Positions 33,801-46,098 of a stretch of DNA of 64,000 nucleotides are shown in pieces. Position 1 is the stretch's first letter. Every line of letters starts with the position of its first letter. The DNA comes from Lonicera japonica (taxonomy: Eukaryota > Streptophyta > Magnoliopsida > Dipsacales > Caprifoliaceae). The stretch lies in NCBI GenBank assembly GCA_021464415.1, contig CM038467.1, forward strand, positions 67,892,393 through 67,956,392, given 5' to 3'. The position numbers and the translations under genes were made by a program. Under the pieces are notes generated by a model that saw nothing but the letters and a program-made list of their open reading frames with translations, was not told the DNA's origin and made no database searches.

Positions 33801-36800
33801 ATTTTAATGTGTGAATCAAAGAGTTCTATATTTAATATTTTTAGTTTGTGTCTAGCATCAAGATTTGATAAGTTTTTGACCAAAATCTAGATATTATAAT
33901 AGCAACACATATTTTAAAATATTATAGTACTTACACCAAACAGTCCCAAAATGTAGGTAGTTAAAAATAAGTTTAGAGTTACAATTAAGGATTGGTAATG
34001 TAATAAAGGTTTTAAATAGTTTGATTAAATACAATCTACTTAACTTCTTTCTTATATTTGTAAACACAAATTATGGACTTAATTCATAGTTTTTCGTTAA
34101 AAACAATGATATAACTTACTAGTGTTGTGAAAAAAAATGAAAAATTTAAGTAATGAAATTTGAATATTAATCTTTTGTGAGAATTAATGGTTACAAATAG
34201 ATTTTATTCGTGAAGCCATTTTTATTTTTTTTCAGAAACAACAATTGTTCAAGGCAACATTAGTTTACTGTTTCACAAGTAAATTTGGTAGCCCTTCACT
34301 AGAGAATATTAGAAGTTTTTCGGCTATGTATCTCGATGCATATAGTTTTTTGTAACACTCTTACAACTATTATTACGTATAATTATTTTACGTTACAATT
34401 TTGAGTGATTAATTATGGACAATTATTTTTGCCAGAATCCAAATTCCTTAATACTTCCGGACACTATCTGCTCATTGTCACCGTTTTTACAGTGACAAAA
34501 GGAAAATATTTCTGACATTCGCACTTCGATTACTGGTGACAAGTTAATTTAGCCATACAGAAAATATAGGAAATTCTGCACACTTGTTATCGTGGAGTGA
34601 CAAACATTCACTTAGAAATAATGAAAAAGAACATAATTTTCCATATCATTGAATTTGATAAAAATGACCCTTGTGACAAAGAACACGAAATTGTTCAAAG
34701 AAAGTGATGTTATCATAATAATATAAATTAAACTAATAATGTGCATGGTAATATTTTATTAGTAATATATATCACTGTAACATATATAAATATCTTATGT
34801 TAGGTATGTAATTAATGTAATCAAATCTCAATCTTTCTCAAACCTCCTTGATGTTAGATGTTATATTATTCTACATTTAGGCTATTATGCATTCCTTGTT
34901 TTATGTCTCGTACAAGCCTGTATAAGGCCTTCTTCATTGTAATGGTCCATATATATTATCTTAACCATTCAATGTATCTCTCTTTCCTATTCTCTATAAT
35001 TTAATGCATACTATAATTTATTATAAAAACAACAATCAACGATTACATCGAATTTTTATGTTATAAAACTGTCCCTCATGGGATTCGACTTTGCATCTCC
35101 TTTATTTTCCCTTTAGTTCTTTATGAAAACTTATTTTCATTATGAATCTGTCATAATCTTTTGGAATGGTCCATACTTCATTATGAGATGAAAATTAGTG
35201 CCCATGTTTCAAAATACTTAAATCAGTTATGAAGTTCCTTACTAAAGTTTTTAACAAATATGGTAAATTTGCCTTTTTTTAAGGCTTAAACAACTCCAGT
35301 TATTCCAAATACAGCATGCGTGATAAGATATTTTAGTTATTTTGGGTCGATTTTGATCAAATAAGTCCATGCTCATTTCATTCGAAATTTGTCGCCAACA
35401 AGAGTATAAATGAGATCACAATTCCTATACATTAAGACTTCTTGTAGTCCAATAAGTTCATGCACGAATACCTATTTCCCCACATCAAGTAACCATCAAA
35501 CATTCACATATATCTTGAAATTATTTATGTAGAGGTTTTGAAGCTTTCGAATCTCCTATTCCATGCTACAGTATATGTTTGGGAAATAAAAAAATTAGTA
35601 TTGTAAACATATAATTTCATTAGTGTAAAATAAAAATCCAAACTAAAAAATAATAATGTCAAAATACAAAACCATTATTGTTATGGTTACCACCCAAAAC
35701 AATTTTACAACAAATCCGCCGCAAATGATGAGCGGAATGAAAATAATGTGAAATTTTAGTTGACAAATTTTTTTGGTTGAATTGCGAACTAAGTCGCTCT
35801 TTTAAGGTGTTTTGCGTCTTTGCCTTCTTTGTGCGAGTAGTTCACCATGTCACGCTGTCCCTAGCTAGGATAAAACAACACATAAATTTACGTTCTGTCT
35901 CGACCTTCTTTGCACGGAACAAAGATCAATAATATTCATATAGCTAGGTTCAACCACTTGCTTGGAACAGATATTCAAATTTTGGGGTTCTTGTAATGAA
36001 AAAAAGTAGAAAAAAGAAAATTCAAGGGAAAATTCATACAAGAAAGTTTCCGGTATTCTCTAATTGAAGGCACCAAAATATGTTTATTCTCTTTCAAAAT
36101 GAAAAGTGAAATTTTGAGACCATTAGTCTTATCTTCAAAACCAATTTTCTTAGAGGGAAGTGAAAGTATATTGGGTATAGGGAAACTCCTTGCGAGAAAA
36201 ATGGTTTCTTTGTATTGAGAGGAATAGATAATTATTTTGTGAAAGAATAGTAGATCATACTTTACATTTTCATCTCCCAACATACATATATGAAAAGATA
36301 TATCACCATTAAACCTTTTATTAAAATATATCATAATGTATCAAAATAAATTCACTCCGCTAATCCCCATAAAATACCAAAATAAATTAATTATTATTAC
36401 AATGGTTATAAAATATAAATATTATTTTAATGGTGATACTGTAAGAGCATTTAATATTTTTAAACTTCTAAATTATTTAGGAGGATTAATAAAATAATAA
36501 ATATTTTATTTTCTCAAATCTTCCCATAAAATTTACTTGTGATTTGTTTCTTTAAAATACAGTACAAGTTCTAAAAGTATATTTGATAGATGGCTAGAAC
36601 TATAGACATTTTTTAGAGAAAATAAAGACATTTTTTCTTAATTAGTAACTTTCAAATTTTTCCTTTGAGTTCAGGTTTCCAAAATGTTGCTTGAATTATT
36701 CAAATTTGTTATTATGAATTTTTTATTTTTTTTGGTAAATTATGAGAGGCACTTCTGGTTTGGAGGATTTTCAAGCATTTCAATTTTTCATACGCTTCAA

Positions 36801-39800
36801 AACAATTGATGTGGATGTTTGGATGCAACTCCAACCTCTTTACATTATTCAACATGCTATATATGTAGACATTGAATTTCTCTTTGGTATATATGATATG
36901 CTGTTTATGTACTTGTTCCCCTTTTTTTGTTTTTTAGCTCCATAGTAATTATTCTACAATTAAATAAAGAAAGTAGATAACTGAAATGAAAAAAAAAAAT
37001 TATATTCCAAATAGTTGTTATAATTATCCTGCCATTTTATCATACACATGTTATTTGTTTTTGTAATTCTTGACATTCTGGTTATGCTTGATCGATTTGT
37101 ATTTTTCACTTTACTTAATTTAGGTACGAGACTGATTTCATCACTCAAATCGTTGAAGTGGTTGAAAGCAAACTATCAATCAAGGCGCTACCCATGGACT
37201 GCCATCTTATTGGAATGGATTCTAGAGTGGAAGGAGTTAATCTGTGGTTAGAAGACAAGTCAACCAAAAACATGTTGATGATGATATGTGGAATGGGCGG
37301 GTTAGGAAAGACAACCATTGCCAAGTTCATATATAATTCAAACTATCATAAATTCGATGCTAGTTGTTTTCTTGGAAATATTAGAGAAGATTCTAAAGAC
37401 CCCAAGGGATTAGTTCGTCTGCAAAGGCAACTCCTGACAAAGATTCTACGTAACCAAGAGAAGAAATTTTATGACATTGATGACGGGCTTAGGAGAATTA
37501 AAAGTGCCGTAAAGAACAAAAGGGTTTTTCTTGTTCTAGATGACGTTGATGAAGTGAAACAGTTAGATGCAATACTTGGTACACGGAGTTGGTTTACTCA
37601 GGGAAGCAAAATTATCGTGACAACAAGGCGGGAACAGTTCTTAAATGTTAGCGAACTTTACCAAGTGCAGAGGATTGAAGAACTTAATGAACATGAATCA
37701 CTTGAGCTTTTTAGTTACCATGCTTTTGGACAAAGCCAACCAGCTGAAGGTTACATGTTGCACTCACAGAAGTTTGTACACCATTGTGGAGGGATTCCTT
37801 TAGCTCTTGAAGTTTTGGGTTCTTCTGTTTCTGGCAGAAGTTTAGATGTATGGGAGAGTGCATTGAAAAAATTAGAAGCAAAACCCAACATGGAAGTTTT
37901 AGAAAAACTTAAAATAAGTTATGATTCTTTACAAGATGAAGATGATAGATATCTATTCCTAGATATAGCTTGTTTCTTTGTTGGAAAGAAGAAAAATGAC
38001 TTGTTGACTATTTTAGATGGATGTAATTATTATACAGCAGATGGGATTCAGAGTCTCATTGACAGAAATCTCTTAATACTTGAAAATGATAGGTTGGGAA
38101 TGCACCAGTTGATTCAAGACATGGGAAGACAAATTGTTCGGGAAGAATCAAAGTATCCTGAAGAACAGAGTAGACTTTGGCAACATGAAGAATCTTTCAA
38201 TATCTTGAAAGGAAAAACTGTAAGTAACGTGAACTCATTTGGCCAGATTTTGTGTTGTTTTCCATGTTTACTAATTGACAATCTATCTAACATTCTATAT
38301 ATCATTTTCTTATTTCTTAGGGTACGAACAAAATAGAAGGTATGATCCTTGACATGAATATGGTGAAAAAGAGCAACTCTCGGAGAAATTCAGGCAATGA
38401 AGTCTTGGAAGCTCGTTCGTTTGAAAAGATGTGCAACCTTAGATTGCTTAAGATTACTCATATACAACTTTCTGGAACATATGATGTATTACCAAAAAAG
38501 ATAAGATGGTTGTCTTGGCGTGGTTTTCATTTGAATTCTTTACCTGATGGCTTTCCTCTAAAGAACTTGGTTGTTCTTGACATGCGTAACAACTCTTTGA
38601 AACAATTTTGGAAGGCAACTGAGGTATGATACATTGCAACTTCCCTTCTATTTCATTTTCGCAAACCTAAAATACTCTTAATCTTTTATTAATATATATA
38701 TATATATATTGGCAATATACGAAATACACTTAATAATTGAAGAATCTTTAATCTTGATCAAATTCATTATTTTGGAACATTGCAAAATAGGGACAACATT
38801 TCATCCACTGTTATGATTTTTTTGGGACACCTTATAAAATAGGCCCTTATTTTAAAAAAAATTATTCCTTAACTTTCTCTCAAAAATTAATCCTCATGCA
38901 AAGAGCTATATAATCCCAAGAGCAAGTGGCTAGCCTAGATGGGAAAGGCGTCCACTAGAACTCCCAAGTTTAAGTCTCTCCAAGGGGATTTTCATTATTT
39001 GTAGTTGAAAAGGAATAACTTGAACCTTCCTTTAAAAAAAAATCTAGAATTCTTAATTACTTATGGAGTTATTCATAATTTACCCCTTAAAGTTTGATAA
39101 TTTTTGCACATTTGTCCATGAAGTTCATTTTCCATCATGACCATCCTTAAAGTTAATTTGTCTTTGTTTTCACTTTAGTCCAAAACCTAACTCGTCATTA
39201 GGTGTTTTGACGAAAAATGCCACATGTCACTTTGATCTTTAAACGACGTCAACTACACATGGCTTTCTTGTACAAGAAGCAAATGGCACATTGGACTTTG
39301 GAGTAAAGTGAAAATGGGATAAACTTTAAGGATCGGTATGATGCAAAAAGAACTTTATAGATGAAAGTGGTCAAACTTAAAGGAGGTAAAATATAGATAA
39401 CTTTTACTTATGGCAAGGAACTAACCAAAGTCTCTTTCTTACGATCTTAATAGGTTCTAGAATCACTAAAAGTCCTTAATCTCAGTCATTCCACTGAGCT
39501 TTTGAAAACTCCAAACTTCTCAAGCACTCCCAATCTAGAGAAATTAATTCTTAAAGACTGCCCACGTCTGGTCGAGGTTGACGAGTCCATTGCAAGTCTA
39601 GAAAGGCTTGTTTTTGTGAATTTAAGAGATTGCAAAAATTTAAGGAAGCTTCCAAAGAACATTGGTATGGTTAAGTCTCTCGAACAACTTATTATTTCTG
39701 GTTGTTCAAACATTGTTGGGGCAGCAAAAGAATTGGAGAAGATGGAATCACTGAAAGTCCTTAATGCTGATAGAATTGAAGTACGTCAAGTACTCTCTGA

Positions 39801-41626
39801 GGATACTTCTTCACCATTGTACAAATTAATATCCTGCCTAACAAAACCATGTAGAAATCCTGAAATATCGTGGGGGTCTTTACCAAGCTCTTTAATGACC
39901 TTAACTCTTATGGGATCAAATTTGAACGACGATTCTTTTCCTAAGAATCTCGGTAGTACTCTCCCCGTTTTAAAGCACTTGTATCTAGGAGGAAATCCGA
40001 TCCGTAAACTTCCAGAATGCGTTAGAAATCTTGGGGGGCTAGAGAAACTTGATTTATCTTGGTGTCCAAGGCTTCAACAAATTATATGGCCATCAATAAA
40101 TTTACAGGAATTAATTGTTACAGAATGCCGATCTTTGAAACAAATAACATATGAGACATCAGTTCGTGTAAAAAGTATCTCTCACGGTGCTTGCATGAGT
40201 TTAGATTATGTTGAAGAAGGCTTCAAGATAGAAGCCGTGGCCAAAGTTGATAGGGACTTGCTTAGGAATTTTGGCTTCTATGAATTGGTCTCGATAGAAA
40301 CTATGGAGGTGTTGATTGCTAATAGAATCGTATGGAGCAAAAAGAAATGTCCCCTTCAGGTCCTCTCTCACCCCTTGTCTAAATTAATGTTTGTCTGCTT
40401 TTATTCTTTTACACACATAGAGTTATAAATTAATGTTTATTCACTTTCATTCTTTAATTAAGGTAAAGTAGGACCATCAATTTTCAAGGGTAAACGGATG
40501 GATTTATTTATGTGAGTAAACTACAAAAATAGACACAAAGCTATTAGGGAGATACAATTTACCCATTGAAATTTAAAAAGTTTTAATTTACCCATTTTTA
40601 AATTGAAATTTTGGATGAAATTTGGTGGCAATTATCATATGAATCATCTCTATAAATACTAAAAAAAAAAAAAAAACTTTTTACGATTCTACAACGACAT
40701 CCGATTTTCTTTTATATAAAAAGAGAAAGAAATTCCTTATTGAAACCCTAACACTCTCTCTAATATACATGTATGGAAAATGTTATATTATGCCCTAAGG
40801 ACACATGGTATATAAGCACATTATAAATAAATAAATAAAAAGAATAACTCATGAAAAATTTTGTGCCCTATTCCATATGTATTTAATTTTTTTTTTCTAT
40901 GAATAGGTTGTTAATATGTACCCTGAAGGCATATATAGGTTAACATGATCCTATATATATATAGGTATAATTTCCTTGCATTAATTAATTTTGCAGATAC
41001 TATATGAATGTGGTGTATTTAGCACATATTTTCCTGGAAGAGAAGTTCCACACTGGTTTAACCTCAAGGTCACAGGGTCTACTATATCTTTCCCCGTTCC
41101 TTCACATACATCTCTCAAATTACGAGGCTTGAATCTATGCTTGTTGTACACAATGTCGGAAATAGAATGGATGCCAACGCCTATATCTGTTCAAATCAAG
41201 AACACTGGCAACAATGCGAAGATCAAATATGAACCAAGGTGCTACGGCATTTCTGAAGTAAATGGAGATGTGGTGTGGTTAAGCCACTGGCCTTCTATGT
41301 TGTGGGAGAATTGTTTTAAAGAGGCCCATCAAGTGGAAGTTTCTTTCTATATGAATCTTGTTTCTACAAGTACCAAAGTAGAGGGTCAAATAAAGGAATG
41401 TGGAGTACAAATTTTGTACTTCGAAGAAGATGAAGGACTAGCGAAATACTTCAACACTTTGTATTCATCGTGGGATTCTGGAATGGATATCTTTCACCAG
41501 TTTAATAGAGAAAGGTGTGCTCCTCCTCCTATTAATTAGTAGTTATAATAATATGCTAACTTATTTATTACGTGTTTGCACTGTTCTAACTTTTTCTCGA
41601 GCAGGAGACATCGTCTTACTAACTAG
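30357..41626 (+). CDS. TIR-NBS-LRR (TNL) disease-resistance protein
   Basis: Intracellular immune receptor gene; on effector recognition TNLs oligomerise and their TIR domains act as NAD-cleaving enzymes feeding EDS1 signalling. Inferred exons: 30357-30814, 37124-38219, 38321-38623, 39454-40359, 40997-41514, 41605-41626, all GT..AG, giving 1,100 aa without a stop. TIR 13-150 (DVFLSFRG 16-23, Glu89), P-loop GMGGLGKTT 209-217, kinase-2 'FLVLDDVD' 288-295, RNBS-B 'GSKIIVTTR' 313-321, GGIPLAL 375-381, RNBS-D 'FLDIACFF' 431-438, MHQ 479-481, LRRs about 540-900, C-JID/post-LRR 925-1085 ('FPGREVPHWF'). Odd points: 6.3-kb first intron, MHD changed to MHQ, SSWC changed to SSAC. The last exon is the least certain; without that splice the frame stops at 41537-41539. 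The N-terminal duplicate lies at 28949. Confidence 0.88.
30815..37123 (+). other. TNL intron 1, 6.3 kb
   Basis: Donor GTAAGTC, acceptor TTAATTTAG. No exon-like coding was recognised inside. Holds a foldback element (32475-32875), a (TG)n tract near 32692-32711, a tRNA B-box-like GGTTCGAACCC at 30939-30949 (possible SINE), and AT-rich filler. TNL first introns are usually far shorter, so insertions have likely expanded it. Confidence 0.75.
32475..32875. mobile_element. foldback/MITE-like element in TNL intron 1
   Basis: Left arm (GAGGGATAAATCGATAA..., 'ACATGATCTATATAGTGAGT') and right arm ('TGAAGGCGATCTACTCATAA', '...ATTACCCCTCC') are inverted relatives. The same arm motifs (TGGTGAAGGYGATCTACT) occur in 55071-55453, and a weak trace lies near 40480-40660 in intron 4. 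Confidence 0.55.
37124..38219 (+). CDS. TNL exon 2: NB-ARC domain
   Basis: 1,096 bp. Begins with the linker 'YETDFITQIVEVVESKL' and holds the whole nucleotide-binding switch: P-loop, RNBS-A ('FDASCFLGNIRE'), kinase-2 ending DDVD as in TNLs, RNBS-B, GIPLAL, RNBS-D and MHQ. All ATP/ADP-contact motifs but the MHD aspartate look normal. Ends phase 0 at ACT|GTAAGT. Confidence 0.93.
38321..38623 (+). CDS. TNL exon 3: start of LRR
   Basis: 303 bp, 101 codons, phase 0 at both ends. Opens 'GTNKIEGMILDMN', the standard TNL exon 3 start, and carries 'LPKKIRWLSWRGFHLNSLPD' and 'LKNLVVLDMRNNSLKQFWK', the first leucine-rich units. Acceptor TTCTTAG, donor GAG|GTATGA. Confidence 0.9.
38624..39453 (+). other. 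TNL intron 3 with repeat insertions
   Basis: Contains a SINE-like stretch near 38915-38995 with A-box-like GTGGCTAGCCTAGATGGG and B-box-like AAGTTTAAGTCTC spacing, and a MITE-like unit near 39065-39412 with inverted ends (TTTACCCCTTAAAGTTTGA / TCAAACTTAAAGGAGGTAAA). (TA)n tract near 38693. Confidence 0.5.
39454..40359 (+). CDS. TNL exon 4: LRR region
   Basis: 906 bp, 302 codons, phase 0. Repeating leucine pattern: 'LESLKVLNLSHSTELLKTPN', 'LEKLILKDCPRLVEVDESIA', 'LERLVFVNLRDCKNLRKLP', later 'LKHLYLGGNPIRKLPECVRN'. This is the ligand-sensing/autoinhibitory surface of the receptor. Acceptor ATCTTAATAG, donor CAG|GTCCTC. Confidence 0.9.
40997..41514 (+). CDS. TNL exon 5: C-JID / post-LRR domain
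   Basis: 518 bp. Starts 'ILYECGVFSTYFPGREVPHW', the conserved opening of the jelly-roll C-JID of TNLs, which contacts effectors in solved TNL structures. It runs through 'CGVQILYFEEDEGLAKYFN'. Acceptor TTTTGCAG; donor AAAG|GTGTGC at 41515, after which a 22-bp last exon (41605-41626) gives a stop. Confidence 0.85.
41605..41626 (+). CDS. TNL exon 6: last 7 codons and stop
   Basis: After acceptor CTCGAGCAG the phase-2 join gives R-R-H-R-L-T-N-stop. Alternative: no splicing, stop at 41537-41539 after nine other residues. A transcript read would decide. Confidence 0.5.
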
Positions 41627-43424
41627 AGAGCGCACAACTTTAAGGACACGCGGCAAATGCAGAAGCGCACTCTCGCCAATCACAGCGGCAAATGAGATAA
41701 CAGGGATAGGATTTCTTCATAAAGCATGTATCATCAGCAAGGATTGCAAGACAACTCCAAATCTATCTTTTATTTTACTTTTGTTTGCAATTTATATATA
41801 TATTTCCAGTTATTTGTTTCCTTGGTCTTTAAAACGTTTTAGTCTTCATTTTATTTTAACTCTTCAAAAGATTCCACTTAAGAAGATTTATTCGAAATTC
41901 AGCACCGATCAACTTCGAAAGGGTTGTAATATATGTACTGGCGATTTTATTTTATTTTACTTTTGCTAAAGGTGTTCTTACTTCGCTCAAATTATTGATT
42001 GTTTATATACTTTAGTGACACATAAAAACCTATTTTTCATGGCTAATGACCGTGACAAATCCTTAAGCCGCGGGGGGCGGATTCAGTGTAGGGCCTGGGG
42101 ACGAGGGGGTGGAAGTGAGTACACTTTGCCATATCCCTTGCATATAAGGTACGTGTTCTCAAGTCATACTAACTGAGTAAAAGATCTTAATATGTTTGAA
42201 AGTTTGTTTGAGGTAATTTTCATATTTGAACATTAAATAACACATACGGATGTCTTATATAAAAGGTAGTTAACATACCTTTTCTTTTTAAAATGGGTGC
42301 CTTAAAAGGTAGCTATATAACTTTTCCTTTTTAAAAAAGGGTGCTGAAATCAGATTTTTAGGGTGCCTCTACTAGTACCTAAATCCCGCGTCTAAATCAT
42401 GTGTCTATTTTAACTGACATTAAATTAGTGTGACAATTTTTTTCATTTGAATCATTGCACTAGTAAAAATTTTGTTAATAGATTTCAATGTTGTTAAGCA
42501 TGTCGGTGATATCAAGTATCTTTTCCCATATGTTAGTACTAATTTCAATTTAACCAACGCTAAAAATACAACTCTTTTTTTTTTCATTGGGAATTCATTC
42601 ATTGATTATGTCAAAAAAAAGAAATGATTGTCAACTTGAGAAATCTCAAAACGAAAGTAGGACTATCATTTAAGAGTGAGGTAGTATATAATCAACATCC
42701 TCCTCCTTGATATAGGGTATATTTGTAGTAATTACAAATTTAAACTACAAATACATGTGCCAAGCAAGATTAATTATTAATTCATTTGTATGGACTTTGA
42801 TGGCTGAAGCCATGTGTTGTGAATCTCCTAATCACGGGATGGAAGGCCTACCTTTGACCGCACTAGTAGAAGGGCTTAGTTTGGTGCAAGCAAGATAGCC
42901 CAGTTTACCTAAACCATTGAAAAAATATTTCAGTGGATGTGATATTTTAGATGATTGATATTAAGATGCACAATGTTATGCAAGTAAATCATCTTTTCTG
43001 AAGAATGAAACATATGGGCCTTAAATTACTCTTTTCTCTTTCCTGAACTCAACTGAACTAGTATAGAATTGAACATAAACATAAGTATACACTTTTTTTA
43101 ATGAACATCACACATCATTAGCAACTACTTATTTCATCTTGATCAAATTAGAAGTCCATTTTTTTAAAAATTTTATCAATAATTAACAGTACAATTAACT
43201 TGCTATGCAAAATTTGACGCATTTATTATTACAGAAAAGGAGTGTTATTTGGTGTTTAGCCTCAATTAGCTATACCATTTTGAACGGTTTTCGTCCAAAA
43301 GTCTGTCAAACTATTTGTTGTGCTTAACTTTTACTTGAATCCCCCGTTATATATACCCTCATTTTTAACCAAGACCGAATTTTGTTAATCATTTCATTGA
43401 TATATATATATATATATTTAGCCC

Positions 43425-43475
<51 letters not shown>

Positions 43476-45367
43476 CTTTTCCCCTTTTCCCTTTCCCTCT
43501 CTCATCAATTGTTGGAAAAAATGGGTATAGAAGTCATTTTTTGAACCGTTTTGAGGGTAATTTTAAACGGGATTTCACACTCAGTTGTGAAAAGTAATTA
43601 TAGATTTGTGTTCTCCTCCGTGAGTAGATCGAAATAGAATATTTGTTTGCTCAAAACGGATATAGGGTGAATGAGGAATTGTCAGACAAAGTGAGCTACT
43701 TAAGATGAAGAATAAAATGAAAAGTGTTAAGTCCCAAATTAGAATTTTGTGGAAAAAGTTACGAGTTTATAAAGGATCACAATCCTTTCACTAGCTTATG
43801 ACTTTCTAAAAAAAATAAGCCTCTCTCGTGCACCCAGGCACAGGGGGGTGCAAATCACGGACCGAATTTAGCTTGTCTTGTGTACGCCCACGTCGTCTTT
43901 TGTACATTTTCATACAAACTTTTGAATTCATAAGGTTTGTAACGAGCCACTTAATAACCAAAATCGTTGGTTTAAAGTACCAATAATTTTATTAAACATT
44001 TTAATTAATGGAGATTAATTCCCACACTCCTTCTTTATGTATAAATTGGTGGCTTTGGAACACTCATTCTACACATTCAGACACACACAGCTTTCATGAA
44101 TTATCTCTTCTTCCTCCAGAATTATTTTGCATTTGTTGGTGATAAAGCTCAAACACAAAATATGTTCGTTTCATGAGTAACACCAAAAACGAAGGTAGAC
44201 ACTCTTACACCTCAAAGCATCATGGGAGGCGGCGTAATTATTTTCAGGAGATTGTGTGAAACACAATAACAATGGAGGTCTAAAACCTCTACACCAAATC
44301 TATACCCACATCCACAGTCAAACCCTAGATCGCCTCTTCCTTTTAACTACCCTTGATTCCAAATCCCTAATCATTTCCCAATAATTCCTTAACTCCCAAA
44401 ATCTACTCTCCTCTCACTCACAATACATGATACTTTCTTTATCAAGAGAGGACCCATACACGAAGAGTATGCCAATATAATATAAGCGAATTGAAATTTA
44501 GATCTAGGGAATCGATCAAATCCCCTATAAGATCTAACAACTTAAATATCAATGAAAATATTTTAATCTATAAATCAAATTTGAAAAGGTGACCTAAATA
44601 AGTAATTTTAATAATATAATGCTACTATATTTTTTAAACAAATATTTATTTTGAGAAAGGTGGCGTTTGATAAAACATCTGAAAACTGAAATTGAAAACT
44701 GAAAACTGAAAACTTAACTGAAAACTGAAACTGAAAAAGTTATTTGTTTACTTCTGAAAACTGTATCTGAAAAAATTTTGTTTGTTTAAATATAATACAT
44801 CTGAAAACTAAATTTTTTTTAATATAACAATTTTATCCTTACTAATTTATTTAGATCAAATGAAATAAAAAAGACCATATTATTTAAACTTTTCAATCAA
44901 GCTAATTTATTTCATTTATGGAAATTACTAACTACTATTACCTCACTAACAACATATCACCACCAGCAAACAAATCCTTTTTCTTTTTGGCATCATTAAT
45001 TACCTTTTCCTTCAAAAGGAAGAAGGAAATAGAACACCTTACCTGTGTGTGTTGTGATGAGTTGACATAAAAATTAACTGACTTTGTTCATATGTAGAAT
45101 CTATCCTCATAACATATAATAATCTCTCCTCCTAAGTCAGGTAAGATGGGTTTTCTGCATTCAAGTTGGAGAATGAGAACAGTGGGGTGGTTTTTGGGGG
45201 ATAAAATGGGTATTTTGCATTAAGAATTTTCAGATTTCAGATTTAAGTGGTAGTTTTACCACTTAATTTTTTTGACACAATTTTTCAAATTTAAGTGATA
45301 CATCACTTAATTTTTTTACCAATCAAACAACAATTACACCACTTAAATCTGAAAACTTTAAGTTTTC
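41627..45367. other. TNL 3' UTR and intergenic stretch
   Basis: The first 300 or so bp are probably 3' UTR. The rest shows no supported gene: a (CT)n tract at 43427-43480, a promoter-like or LTR-like block near 43800-44300 (TATAAATTGG at 44041-44050) with no coding, and from 44655 to 45367 a probable non-autonomous TIR transposon rich in GAAAACTGAAA repeats, whose right end ('TCTGAAAACTTTAAGTTTTC') touches the viral repeat. Confidence 0.4.
43427..43480. repeat. (CT)n microsatellite
   Basis: More than 25 CT units followed by TTCCC-rich sequence. An ORF through it is an artefact of the repeat. Confidence 0.95.
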
Positions 45368-45454
45368 ATTATTCTCTTGTTTTGCATTAGCTATATGTTT
45401 AGTTAAAGCTTATATTTTATTTAAAATTGTTAATGACATTAATATAGAACGTAG
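45368..45454. repeat. 87-bp direct repeat, left border of the viral insert
   Basis: Identical base for base, as read by eye, to 52400-52486 (ATTATTCTCTTG...AGAACGTAG). Lies upstream of the primer site, where the viral leader would be. Confidence 0.9.
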
Positions 45455-45536
45455 TCTCCCTTAATATTTTATTTTGCGGTATCGCGTATCCCGAAGATAC
45501 GGATATCTGTTTACGGATATTTACTATCCCCCCTTA

Positions 45537-45548
45537 TGGTATCAAAGG
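45537..45548 (+). other. tRNA-Met primer-binding site of the viral genome
   Basis: TGGTATCAAAGG matches the caulimovirid consensus TGGTATCAGAGC at 10 of 12 positions. It is the minus-strand DNA start site and conventional genome position 1, lying 562 bp before the first ORF. Confidence 0.75.
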
Positions 45549-46098
45549 TTGTTAAAATGTTTTCAGCGTAAACTTCTTTTAAGTTCTAAGCTAATGAATC
45601 AAATAGCCTGAATATTATTTTGAGCTTCTGATTATAAAATATTTCTTGAAAGTTTGATAATTATACTGTGATCAGTATGAGATGCAATCCTTGTGAAAGT
45701 ATGCTCTACGACTGCCATATAATTAACAAATCTTTGTTTAGTATGCTCTGTGACTGCCACAATAGTGGATCTCTCACATCAGAACACCCAGATTGTTAAG
45801 TGGATCTCTCGTATCAGAAATCTAAAGTATTCTTACTCAGAAAACGAGTATAGTTCTTAAGAAAAGAATTAAGATTTTACAGTATAACAGACAGGTTGCT
45901 TGAGGAAAGAGCAATTAAGGCAGAGTGTGCCGTGTTAAGCTCGATGACTCGCAGAAGTGGTCTGAGATACATAAAAATCTTATTGATATTTCTTAAGGTT
46001 GTCTTCTTTGGTCTTTTGTAGAAATATATTATCAGAAGAAGCTCAGACTCATATTCTGATTATTTGTGACATTAGTAAAGAACTTAAGTTTTATAAAA

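Noticed and set aside
35975..36334. 119-codon minus-strand ORF in TNL intron 1
   Set aside because: Low-complexity hydrophobic/Lys-rich translation of AT-rich DNA without a recognisable domain or splice context.
43382..43597. 71-codon ORF over a Ser/Leu repeat
   Set aside because: It is the translation of a (CT)n microsatellite.
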